Source of the DNA: Polyangiaceae bacterium
GTDB taxonomy: Bacteria; Myxococcota_A; Polyangia; Polyangiales; Polyangiaceae
DNA: 51,638 nucleotides
Direction: 5' to 3'
Assembly (NCBI GenBank): GCA_029266615.1
Contig: JAQSWN010000014.1
Location: forward strand, 1-51,638
Every line of letters begins with the position of its first letter. Within the stretch, counting starts at the first letter, position 1. Of this stretch, positions 8,935 to 16,298 are shown in pieces. Under the pieces are notes generated by a model. That model searched no databases, was not told the origin of the DNA, and saw only the letters and a list, made by a program, of their open reading frames with translations. A program made the translations under genes and the position numbers.

Positions 8935-9042
8935 GCGAATTCTCCGGTCGAACGCTCACGATAATGCATAGCTCCCGGGTTGGACAGTCGAGCCGGCCGA
9001 GCGCTTGGGCGGCTTGGGAGCAATGTTCAGACGAAGAGAAGC

Positions 9043-10368
9043 TTAGGGCTTTCGGCGGTTTCCGCCAATGAACGTTCCCGAATCGGGCTTGAGCCCGATA
9101 CTTATCTCCGGCTTGGAGCCATCGATCACGACCTTGCGCGTGTTGTACCCAGGTAGGCCCATCTCGTACGAATGCTTCTCGCCGGGAGCTAATTCCAGCA
9201 CGAACGGAGTCGTGCCCACGGATTTGCCCTTCCAAAACAGACGCGCGCCAGGGGGGTCGCTATTCACTTGGATGCGGACGACATCTCCGCTCGGCGGCGC
9301 ACTGGAGGAGGGCGCTGCGCTCGGGGCTGCTTCGGCGGCGGCCGTGCCGAGCGGCTGCGGCTCGGGCGTGCGCGTATCCGGTACCGAGTCGTCACCCGTG
9401 CTGGGGCCGGTGTCGTCCTCGCTCTTCGGCTTTGCTTCGACAGGCTGTGGAGCGGCGGGCGGCTTGGCAGCGACCGGGACCGGCGCCGCAGCGGGAGCGC
9501 GCCCCAGTTGTTGCGTAGCGACAACACCCGCTCCGAGCGCGGCGGCGATGCCGAGCGGCACGAGCCAGCGCGCTCGCTTCGGCTTCGGCGCAAAGTCGTC
9601 GTCTACCTCGCTGCTCGTCGGCTGAGGCGGGGGCCAAGAGATGACGGGCTTCGCGGCTTCGGCGGGGGCTTCCACTTCGCGCGCGGTGGGAGCATCTGTT
9701 GCGACCACGGCCGGCGGGGTCATGATGCTGGGGACGGACTCGGCGGGAGCCGGCGCAGGCTTTGGCGGTTCCGGGAGCACTGGCGCGATGCCGAGCAACG
9801 TCTGCTTGCGGAGCGGATTGTCCGACGGCGCGGGCACGACGAGCGGCACGCGCGCCGCCTCGGCCTCGGACATGACGGGAGCTGGGGGTGGGGGCTCCGG
9901 CGCGGCTACCGGCGCCGGCTCGGGCGCGGCCTCCGCCGCCGCGGGGAGCACCGGCGCGATTCCGAGCAACGTCTGCTTGCGGAGCGCGTTCGTGGTCGCC
10001 ACGAGCGGCGTTCCGGGCGGCGGGAGCGGCGTCTCCGAAGCGCGCGGCGCCGACAAGGGCCGCGGCGCCGACGAGGGCCGCGGAATCGGCGTCGGGATGC
10101 GCGGCGCCGGCGAAGACGGACGCGCCGCTACGGGCGCCACGCTCGGCGCGGACGCAAGGCTCGGTGGAGGCGCAAGGCTTGGCGGAGGCGCAAGGCTTGG
10201 CGGAGGCGCAACGCTCGCTGCCGGCGCAACGCTCGCCGCAACGTGAGGTAGCGGCGCCGGGGCAGGCATGTCGTCGGCGCCCCAATCGGCGTCGATGTCG
10301 TCGGTCGGCGGTGCGCTCGACGGCACGGATGGTCTGGCGCTCACACGTTCGCTCGGCTTGTCGGTCAT
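9043..10368 (-). CDS. PEGA-domain membrane protein with Pro/Ala-rich repeats and two RKQTLLGIAP motifs
   Basis: The protein is 441 residues. The N-terminal ~270 residues are a Pro/Ala/Ser-rich cytoplasmic tail. It holds a hexapeptide repeat of the APPPSL type (encoded by 18-nt repeats at 10153-10242) and two copies of LRKQTLLGIAPVLP, 60-70 residues apart. One membrane helix follows (WLVPLGIAAALGAGVVAT), then a linker with acidic and Pro stretches. The C-terminus is a single PEGA beta-domain (VRIQVNSDPPGARLFWKGKS, then VGTTPFVLELAPG). PEGA domains usually lie outside the membrane and may bind surface structures. The gene lies 109 nt behind the sigma start and may belong to the same signalling unit, but the spacing allows its own promoter. 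Confidence 0.75.
   Translation of the reverse strand: MTDKPSERVSARPSVPSSAPPTDDIDADWGADDMPAPAPLPHVAASVAPAASVAPPPSLAPPPSLAPPPSLASAPSVAPVAARPSSPAPRIPTPIPRPSSAPRPLSAPRASETPLPPPGTPLVATTNALRKQTLLGIAPVLPAAAEAAPEPAPVAAPEPPPPAPVMSEAEAARVPLVVPAPSDNPLRKQTLLGIAPVLPEPPKPAPAPAESVPSIMTPPAVVATDAPTAREVEAPAEAAKPVISWPPPQPTSSEVDDDFAPKPKRARWLVPLGIAAALGAGVVATQQLGRAPAAAPVPVAAKPPAAPQPVEAKPKSEDDTGPSTGDDSVPDTRTPEPQPLGTAAAEAAPSAAPSSSAPPSGDVVRIQVNSDPPGARLFWKGKSVGTTPFVLELAPGEKHSYEMGLPGYNTRKVVIDGSKPEISIGLKPDSGTFIGGNRRKP
10153..10242 (-). repeat. Five tandem 18-bp coding repeats in the PEGA-protein tail
   Basis: Units begin at 10153, 10171, 10189, 10207 and 10225. The second and third are identical (CGCAAGGCTTGGCGGAGG on the plus strand) and the outer ones diverge. 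On the coding strand they give the APPPSL-like hexapeptide series. Such repeats are slippage-prone and set linker length. Confidence 0.85.
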
Positions 10369-10419
10369 CGCCCTGTCGTGGCCATTTCACGACGGAGCGC
10401 ACAAATCAAGCGCGCGCGT

Positions 10420-10462
10420 CGCCGCAGGCTGCAAAGTCCTTCAATGGACGCAGCCTGGGCGG
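10420..10462 (-). terminator. Strong hairpin after the S1-domain gene (no U-tract)
   Basis: GCAGGCTGC pairs with GCAGCCTG across a loop that itself contains GTCC/GGAC, and flanking CGCC/GGCG extends the stem. It lies about 20 nt past the stop of the S1 gene and 50 nt before the PEGA gene on the same strand. No run of U follows, so it may be a 3'-end stabiliser or a Rho-assisted terminator rather than an intrinsic one. Confidence 0.5.
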
Positions 10463-10481
10463 ACCTTTACAGTGATTTCTT

Positions 10482-12236
10482 TCAGCTATCGCCGCCGGAG
10501 AGGCGCTGCTTCAGCAAGTCCCCGAGCGTGCCGAAGCCGCCTTCAGCCTTGAGCTTCTGGCGGTACTCCTTGTGCGCGCGGCGCTCCTCTTCCTCGGCGT
10601 AGCCGCGGATGCTGAGCTTGGGCTCGCCGGTGCGCGGATCCACATCCAAGACTTTGGTGTCGAGGACCTTGCCGGCCTTGAAGTGCTTACGAAGATCCGT
10701 GCCGCGCTGCGTGCCGGTTTGACCCGCGGGAATGAAGCCGCGTGCCTGACGACCCGTGACGCCGAGCACGCGCACGATGAGCCCCGGCGCGTCCGCCTTG
10801 ATGACCTCGACCTTGATGAGCCCGTTGCGCTCGATGCGTTGAAACGGCTCTTCCGGACGATCCGCGGCGGGCGCCGGATGCAGCGACACCTTCTTGGTGC
10901 GCATGTCGAAGCTCGCGACGAGCACGTCGAGGTCCTGACCCTCTTTGAGGATGAGGTTCGGGTGCTCCACGCGATCGAACGACAGGTCCGCGACGTGCAG
11001 CAGGCCCTCGATACCGGGCTCCAGCTCAACGAACGCGCCGAACTTCTCAAGACGCGTGACCTTGCCGGTGTGGCGGCTACCGCGCGCGAACTTCTGGCGT
11101 GCCTCGCCCCACGGATCGGCCACGAGGGCCTTGCGGCTCAGCCAGATTTTGCCTTTTTCGTCGATCTTGATGATCTTGACCTCGAGCTTTTCGCCCGGCT
11201 TCAAGATCTCGTTCAGCGGCGCGCGCGAATCGTGGCTGGCTTCGGTGACGTGGACGAGGCCTTCCAGGTTCTCCGCTTGCGGCAGAGCCACGAAGGCGCC
11301 CCATTCCACGACCGTGCGGACGACGCCCTGCATGACCTGGCCCTCTTGGAGCAAGGTGAGCGCGTGCTTGCGGCGCTCGTGCGCTTCCGCCTCGAGCATC
11401 GGTCGGCGCGTGACGACGACGTCGCGACCGCCCTTGTCGTACTGGACGACCTTGAACTCCATCCGCTGGCCCACCAGCGACGCGAAGTTCGCGTTCTGCG
11501 GATGGAGATCCATGCCGGAAGCGGGCGCGAAGGCGCGCAGGCCGTAAATGTCGACCTCGATACCGCCCTTGATGACGCCGGTGACGAGACCGCTGATGAG
11601 CGTGCCGTCCTTGTGGGCTTGCTCGACCTTCGGCTTGATCTCTTCTTCGCGCAGGGGCTTGCGCGAAAGCACGACGAGGCCGCCGCGGATGCCGTCGTTG
11701 TGCACGCGCGCGACGAAGCGGTCGCCGATGGATGGGACCAAGTCATCCGGCTCCATCTCCGTGCGATCGAAGATGGCGAGCGCCTTGCCCGACAAGTCGA
11801 TCATCACGGCGGTGTCGAGCACGGCCGTGACCTTGCCGAACACTTCTTCGCCGACGTGGAAGGGCGCACGGTCGCTGGCGCGGTGCGCCTTCGCCTTGCC
11901 GTGCTCGCCGTCTTTGTTCTGCGCGGAAGCGCCACCTTCGCCGGGCTTCTTCTTCTTGCGGCGACGGCGCTTCTTCTTCGCGCCGCCGGGCGCGTTGCTC
12001 TCGCCGGCACCTTCGGCGGCCGCGCCTTCCGGCGCTTCGCTGCCTTCGCCCGGTACCGTGTCGTCCGCGTCGTCCGCGTCGTCGTCTCCGCCCTCGTCGG
12101 CGCCACCGCCCTCGTCGGCGCCTTCTGCTGGGGCAGCTTCGGCGGTCGCGCTTTCGGGAGTGTTCTCACCGGACGCAGCGTCGCCTGGTTGGCTCTCGGC
12201 TTGCTCGTTCACGGTTTCGGTTTCGGGGGCGGTCAT
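10482..12236 (-). CDS. Multi-S1-domain RNA-binding protein (ribosomal protein S1-like) with acidic N-terminal extension
   Basis: The protein is 584 residues. Residues 1-90 are strongly acidic and Ala/Gly-rich, then comes a Lys/Arg cluster (KKKRRRRKKKK). Five OB-fold S1 repeats follow, starting near VGEEVFGKVTAVLDTAVM, LISGLVTGVIKGGIEVD, VMQGVVRTVVEWGAFVAL, HTGKVTRLEKFGAFVEL and LIKVEVIKADAPG. Repeats 3 and 4 (WGAFV and FGAFV with GLVHV/GLLHV) are the most canonical; 1, 2 and 5 are divergent. Such proteins bind single-stranded mRNA during translation initiation. Canonical bacterial S1 has six repeats and no acid-basic leader, so this may be a paralogue rather than the main rpsA product. Confidence 0.88.
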   Translation of the reverse strand: MTAPETETVNEQAESQPGDAASGENTPESATAEAAPAEGADEGGGADEGGDDDADDADDTVPGEGSEAPEGAAAEGAGESNAPGGAKKKRRRRKKKKPGEGGASAQNKDGEHGKAKAHRASDRAPFHVGEEVFGKVTAVLDTAVMIDLSGKALAIFDRTEMEPDDLVPSIGDRFVARVHNDGIRGGLVVLSRKPLREEEIKPKVEQAHKDGTLISGLVTGVIKGGIEVDIYGLRAFAPASGMDLHPQNANFASLVGQRMEFKVVQYDKGGRDVVVTRRPMLEAEAHERRKHALTLLQEGQVMQGVVRTVVEWGAFVALPQAENLEGLVHVTEASHDSRAPLNEILKPGEKLEVKIIKIDEKGKIWLSRKALVADPWGEARQKFARGSRHTGKVTRLEKFGAFVELEPGIEGLLHVADLSFDRVEHPNLILKEGQDLDVLVASFDMRTKKVSLHPAPAADRPEEPFQRIERNGLIKVEVIKADAPGLIVRVLGVTGRQARGFIPAGQTGTQRGTDLRKHFKAGKVLDTKVLDVDPRTGEPKLSIRGYAEEEERRAHKEYRQKLKAEGGFGTLGDLLKQRLSGGDS

Positions 12237-12335
12237 GGGCGTCTTTCGCGGCGTATATCGTGCCTCAGCGCGCTTGCCAATTGTCGGCAGCCACGAAGGG
12301 CAAGTTAGATCGGCTTGTTAGTCCAGAAACTGTGG

Positions 12336-13217
12336 CTAGCGCGTGATCGGCAGATGGCGATTTTGTCCGCCGCTCCGGTCGATGTTCAGTACCGAGGCCT
12401 GGGCCCCGGCGTTCAGGCTCTCTATCAGCCGCCGTGCGACGGCGGTAAATGCCTCGGCCGCAGGCGAGCCGGGGGCGGCTTCGACGACCGGAACGCCCGC
12501 GTCGCCCCATTTCCGAACCTCCGGGAAGAGGGGGATCTGACCCAGCAAGGGCGCCCCGGCAAAGTCGGCGATTTTCTGGCCGCCGCCGGAGCCGAACAGC
12601 TCATGGCGCTCGTCGCACTTGCCGCAAACGAAGTAGCTCTCGTTCTCGACGACGCCGACAATCGGGATACCGACCTTTTGGTTCATCGAGACGGACTTGT
12701 AGACGTCCTGCAGCGCGACCTCTTGGGGAGTGGTCACGATCACGGCGCCGTTCGAGCGGACGCGTTGAGAAAGCGTGAGCGCGACGTCCCCGGTGCCGGG
12801 CGGGAGATCCAGCATCAAAAAGTCCAAGTCGCCCCAGTCCACGTCCTTCAAGAACTGAAGGAGCGCGCCGTGCAGCATGGGGCCGCGCCAGACCACCGCG
12901 CTCTTGGGGTCCTCCAGCAAGAACCCGATGCTCATCAGCTTGACCCCAAAGCGCTCGAGCGGCTGGATGCGCTTGCCGTCGCTCATGGGCTGGCCGCTGA
13001 TGCCCAGCATCGTCGGGATGCTCGGACCATAGATATCCGCGTCCAGCAAGCCGACCTTGAGGCCCATGGCTTTGAGCGCGAGCGCCAGGTTCGTCGCGAC
13101 GGTGCTCTTCCCGACGCCGCCCTTGCCGCTCATGACCAGGATGACGTTCTTCACGCCGGGCACGGGATCATCCGCACCGACCTCGCGCTGGGGGACTCGA
13201 AGCGATTCCTGGCTCAT
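12336..13217 (-). CDS. mrp: Mrp/NBP35-family iron-sulfur cluster carrier ATPase
   Basis: This 293-residue P-loop ATPase of the Mrp/ApbC group carries and transfers Fe-S clusters to apoproteins in the cytoplasm. Seen: the deviant Walker A motif MSGKGGVGKST at about residues 29-39, switch I DADIYGPSIPTMLG, LDLPPGTGDVAL (Walker B region), and a C-terminal FVCGKC whose CxxC would bridge a cluster in the dimer. Many bacterial homologues start with a ~90-residue MIP18/DUF59 domain; it is absent here, with only about 20 residues before the ATPase domain. A separate MIP18 protein may exist elsewhere. The gene follows the pseudokinase gene after a 200-bp spacer. Confidence 0.92.
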   Translation of the reverse strand: MSQESLRVPQREVGADDPVPGVKNVILVMSGKGGVGKSTVATNLALALKAMGLKVGLLDADIYGPSIPTMLGISGQPMSDGKRIQPLERFGVKLMSIGFLLEDPKSAVVWRGPMLHGALLQFLKDVDWGDLDFLMLDLPPGTGDVALTLSQRVRSNGAVIVTTPQEVALQDVYKSVSMNQKVGIPIVGVVENESYFVCGKCDERHELFGSGGGQKIADFAGAPLLGQIPLFPEVRKWGDAGVPVVEAAPGSPAAEAFTAVARRLIESLNAGAQASVLNIDRSGGQNRHLPITR

Positions 13218-13417
13218 GGCGCGGCCGTCATACCAGCGCTAGGCCGCACTGCAAGCGGCAGCAGCGCGCGGCTCGCCGTCAGCGCCAAAAAAGGCGCGGT
13301 TGTGGCGTCGCCACGGTGAGGACTTCAGGCGCTAGCGCCGCGGCGCGTCCTGCCGCTTCGGGGGAGGGTTGTCCGAATTGACCCGGACGAGAGGGGGCGG
13401 CGCGCGGCGCGGCGCCT
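13218..13417. other. Spacer with several perfect hairpins between kinase-like gene and mrp
   Basis: This 200-bp gene-free stretch holds three short perfect inverted repeats: GCGCC-A6-GGCGC (13282-13297), GTGGCG-T-CGCCAC (13302-13314) and the 12-bp palindrome GGCGCTAGCGCC (13328-13339). None is followed by a U-run on the minus strand. They probably contain the kinase 3' end and the mrp promoter or leader. I could not identify a -10/-35 pair with confidence. Confidence 0.4.
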
Positions 13418-14677
13418 CTAAATAAGCCCCGCTGACCAGGCCATGACGACGCCGAGCCCGAAACCGATGCCGGTCGCGACCAACGCCGGCACCAGGTCCC
13501 GGCGGAAATGGGAGCCGCGCCGCGGGACGTGCGTCTGCTCCCGACGGGTTTCTTGGAGCTGGTCGTACTCCGGGTCGCCCGGCATGGGCATGAAGTCCTG
13601 CCCCATCTTCAGCTTCGGCGTGCTGGGCGCCCGCGGAATGCGTGGGGACATGAGCAGAGAGTCCCGGACCCGCGCGACGCGCGGCATGTTCACGGGGATG
13701 ACCGAATTGGGCATCCGCACGTCGGGCATTGCGGATGCTCGGTCGCGCTCCGGCGTCGGGCCGACGATGAGCGGGATGGCTCGCCCGAGCGAGCCGAAGC
13801 CTTGCGGCACGAGCGACACGAACTGCGCCGAACCCGCGAACGGGCGCAGCCGTTCGGCAAGCTCCTCCGCGCTTTGAATGCGGTCTTGGGGACGCAGCGC
13901 CATGCCGTCCACCACCACCTGCAGCAGCTCGCTCGGCAGCTCCGGTACTAGCGCGGAAAGGTCCTTGCAGCGGCCTTTGGCGACGAGCTTCATCACGTCT
14001 CGCGGCGTCGTACCCTCGAAAGGATCCGTGCCCGCCAACATCGCGAATAGCATCGCGCAGGCCTGATAAATATCGCTGCGAAAGTCGACCGGGTCGCCCG
14101 TCACTTGCTCGGGGGACAAGTACACGGGCGCGCCCATCACGACCGCATCGCGCGACTGCGCGACTTCCACGCCGCGCGCGATGCCGAAGTCCACGACCTT
14201 CACCAAGGGGCGATCGGGCCGCGGGTGCGTGACGAGCACGTTGCCGGGCTTCAGATGGCAATGAATGATGCCTTGCGCGTGCGCCGCCGAGAGACCCGCC
14301 AGCACCTGCATGAAGAGCTCACAGGCGTAGCCGGCGTTGAGCGGGCCGCGCGTGTCGATGACGTCCTGGAGCGTCTCGCCGCGCAAGAGCTCCATCACCA
14401 AGTAGGGAACGCCTTGTTTGGTGACGCCCAAGTCGTGAATGTCCACCACGTTGGCGTGCGAGATGCGTGCGGCGGCTCGCGCTTCCGTGACGAAGCGTTC
14501 CTGACTGTTTGGCTCGGCGAACGCCTCCGCCTTCATCACTTTGATCGCGACCTTTTTGCCGACGATCAGGTTCTCGGCTTCGTAAACGGTCCCGGTGCCG
14601 CCGCTTCCCAGCTGTCGGATGAGGGCGTACTTTCCATCTAGGATGGAAACGGCGTTGGGTTGCGGGGCGGCCGACAT
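13418..14677 (-). CDS. Tail-anchored Ser/Thr kinase-like protein, predicted pseudokinase (HRD motif replaced by HCH)
   Basis: The protein is 419 residues. It has an N-terminal kinase fold with Gly loop GSGGTGTVYE, VAIKVMK, a DFG (VVDFGIARG) and the activation-segment end LSPEQVTGD. The catalytic loop reads IIHCHLKPGNVLV where the family has HRDLKPxN. The catalytic Asp is His and the preceding Arg is Cys; the codons CAT TGC CAT are unambiguous. The Mg-binding Asn and DFG are kept, so ATP binding is likely while phosphotransfer is doubtful. The last ~22 residues (ALVATGIGFGLGVVMAWSAG) form a C-terminal membrane anchor. It may be a scaffold or an allosteric partner of the active kinases encoded nearby (inference). 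Confidence 0.9.
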   Translation of the reverse strand: MSAAPQPNAVSILDGKYALIRQLGSGGTGTVYEAENLIVGKKVAIKVMKAEAFAEPNSQERFVTEARAAARISHANVVDIHDLGVTKQGVPYLVMELLRGETLQDVIDTRGPLNAGYACELFMQVLAGLSAAHAQGIIHCHLKPGNVLVTHPRPDRPLVKVVDFGIARGVEVAQSRDAVVMGAPVYLSPEQVTGDPVDFRSDIYQACAMLFAMLAGTDPFEGTTPRDVMKLVAKGRCKDLSALVPELPSELLQVVVDGMALRPQDRIQSAEELAERLRPFAGSAQFVSLVPQGFGSLGRAIPLIVGPTPERDRASAMPDVRMPNSVIPVNMPRVARVRDSLLMSPRIPRAPSTPKLKMGQDFMPMPGDPEYDQLQETRREQTHVPRRGSHFRRDLVPALVATGIGFGLGVVMAWSAGLI

Positions 14678-14738
14678 CGCGTGCTCGTCCAGAGAAACGG
14701 CTGCGACGTCGGTGGGCTTTAGCCCGCAGGCTCCTTAC

Positions 14739-15566
14739 CTAGGATTTGCGGCCGAAGCCTAGGTACGCCGTCGTCTGGATCTCGACGGGCGCCGTTCCGT
14801 ATTGAGACTCGAGGCGCCCTACGACGCCTTGGGTGACCCTCTTCCACTCGTCTTCGCCCAGCCGGTTCTTCAAAAGCACGACTGGCGCCGTGGTGCGCTG
14901 GGTCTGGGCCCAGAACTCGGCGGGCGTGTCACCTGGCAGCCGATGAGTGATCGTTTTGACGCTCACGTCGGCGAAGCCGGCGGCGCGAAGCTCCTCCGTG
15001 AGCTCGTCCGGGTCGCCGAGCGGACCCTTGCCGGAGCCGAACGGAATGTCCGGCAGCACCTCGCGCATCGCCTGCATGATGCTGACGAAGACGCCTTCGA
15101 ACGGCGCCCAGCTGGAGACGACGGCCGCGCCCCCCGGTTTGAGCACGCGGTACAGCTCCGAAAAGCCCTTGGCTCGGTCCGGGAAGAACATCAACCCGAA
15201 CATCGAGAAGGCAGCGTCGAACTCGTCGTTGCCCCAAGGGAGCGCCTGACCGTCCCCTTCGCGCACGTCCGCTCCCTGCTGCGCCCCGTTCAGCCGTCGC
15301 TTCAGGTTTTTTACCATCTGCGGCGAAAAGTCGATGCTCGAGACGGAGCGGCCCGCCTCTGCGGCGAGCAAAGTGAGCGTGCCGGGGCCGCACGCGACGT
15401 CCAGCACCTTGGCGCCCGCGTGGGTGGGAGCTAGCGCCAGCGCATCCTTCGAGAAGAGCTCGAACATCGGCAAAAGCTCCATCGTGTAGTCGTCCGCCAC
15501 GAGGTTCCACGGATCGGGGGCGGCGAGGGGGCTCGGCTTGGGCGCGTCGGTCATGTCCTGCAACAT
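14739..15566 (-). CDS. Class I SAM-dependent methyltransferase
   Basis: The protein is 275 residues. The Rossmann-type SAM site is clear: motif I KVLDVACGPGTLTLLAAEAG at about residues 54-73, an acidic SIDFSPQMV loop (motif II), EGDGQALPW and then FDAAFSMFGLMFFPD (motif IV). The post-motif LYRVLKPGGAAVVSSW follows. It belongs to the UbiE/Methyltransf_11-like small-molecule group; the substrate is not readable from sequence. The start may instead be ATG 15554, closer to a CAGGA. It is transcribed divergently from the thioredoxin-like lipoprotein gene, with 105 bp between them. Confidence 0.88.
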   Translation of the reverse strand: MLQDMTDAPKPSPLAAPDPWNLVADDYTMELLPMFELFSKDALALAPTHAGAKVLDVACGPGTLTLLAAEAGRSVSSIDFSPQMVKNLKRRLNGAQQGADVREGDGQALPWGNDEFDAAFSMFGLMFFPDRAKGFSELYRVLKPGGAAVVSSWAPFEGVFVSIMQAMREVLPDIPFGSGKGPLGDPDELTEELRAAGFADVSVKTITHRLPGDTPAEFWAQTQRTTAPVVLLKNRLGEDEWKRVTQGVVGRLESQYGTAPVEIQTTAYLGFGRKS

Positions 15567-15671
15567 GTTTCGCGAAGCGCCGGAGCGTCAATACCAGCGG
15601 ACGTTGAGTGATGAATAGCCGACGCCGGGGCGGTGGTGGCGAGGGCGGGACCCTTCCGCTAAAGTCGCCCG

Positions 15672-16220
15672 ATGATCGCGCGGCGAGATTTGTTCAGCGG
15701 CTTTGGCGTCATGCTCGTCGCTGCGGGGTGTGGCGATGAGGACGCGGCTCCGAACGAGCCCGGAGCCAAGGCGCTCAGCTTCGCGCTCGAGGACTTTCAG
15801 CCCGAGAGTCCCCGCTTCGGCGAGCTTTATGGCACCGAGGAGTTTCACGGCTCGGTACTGCTGATGCCTCTCTTCGCGGCGTGGTGTCCGGACTGTGTGG
15901 GGTGCGCGCTCTTGCTGAATGGGCTCTACCGAGAGTGGCTAGACGAGGGGTTGAACGTTCGCATCATGTCCATCAACTCCGCGGATGGACGCTCGAGTCG
16001 CCACAAGTTGGTCGAAGCGTGCTCCTTCCCGCTGTTGCAGGATACGGACGAAGACCGAGTTTGGGAGCGACTCCAAGGCGCCCGTGACGACCACTACGTC
16101 TACACGCCCGACGGAACGCTGGACCGCTTCTACGACTACGCCGCGGGCGAGCGCGTGGACCCGTTGTCAGCGCCCGGCAAGGCCGCGCTCCGCGACGCGA
16201 TCGTTAAAGCGGGAGCCTAG
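15672..16220 (+). CDS. Thioredoxin-fold (redoxin/TlpA-like) lipoprotein 1
   Basis: The protein is 182 residues. The signal peptide ends in a lipobox (GVMLVAAGC), giving an acylated Cys at about residue 20. The thioredoxin fold shows strand HGSVLLMPLFAAWCPDC, where the active-site CPDC lies at the start of the helix, plus an extra Cys three residues on (CVGC). After that come NVRIMSINSADG and a late DDHYVYTPDGTLDRFY beta-hairpin. TlpA-like lipoproteins act as disulfide reductases or oxidases outside the cytoplasm. The gene converges on a Cys-rich lipoprotein gene whose terminator lies just past this stop. It is one of five such proteins in 16 kb. Confidence 0.82.
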   Translation: MIARRDLFSGFGVMLVAAGCGDEDAAPNEPGAKALSFALEDFQPESPRFGELYGTEEFHGSVLLMPLFAAWCPDCVGCALLLNGLYREWLDEGLNVRIMSINSADGRSSRHKLVEACSFPLLQDTDEDRVWERLQGARDDHYVYTPDGTLDRFYDYAAGERVDPLSAPGKAALRDAIVKAGA

Positions 16221-16232
16221 CGCTCACAAACG

Positions 16233-16264
16233 AAAAACGGCGCGGGTCGAGATGAACCGCGCCG
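16233..16264 (-). terminator. Intrinsic terminator of the Cys-rich lipoprotein gene
   Basis: On the minus strand an 8-bp GC stem (CGGCGCGG/CCGCGCCG, 16238-16245 with 16257-16264) and an 11-nt loop are followed directly by TTTTT (16237-16233). This is a classical Rho-independent terminator, 35 nt past the stop at 16299. It also insulates the convergent thioredoxin-like gene. Confidence 0.8.
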
Positions 16265-16298
16265 ACTTCGAGGCTCCCGCGAGCGGGGGCCTAACCGC

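Noticed and set aside
8763..9023. ORF with ATG near 8975 as an alternative start of the sigma factor
   Set aside because: It is in a different frame from sigma region 2 and would need a frameshift; CTG 8934 needs none.
10572..12308. 578-codon plus-strand frame opposite the S1-domain gene
   Set aside because: The minus strand has five recognisable S1 repeats; this frame is its antisense shadow.
13332..14261. 309-codon minus-strand frame inside the kinase-like gene
   Set aside because: Arg/Ala/Gly-rich shadow in another frame of the pseudokinase gene.
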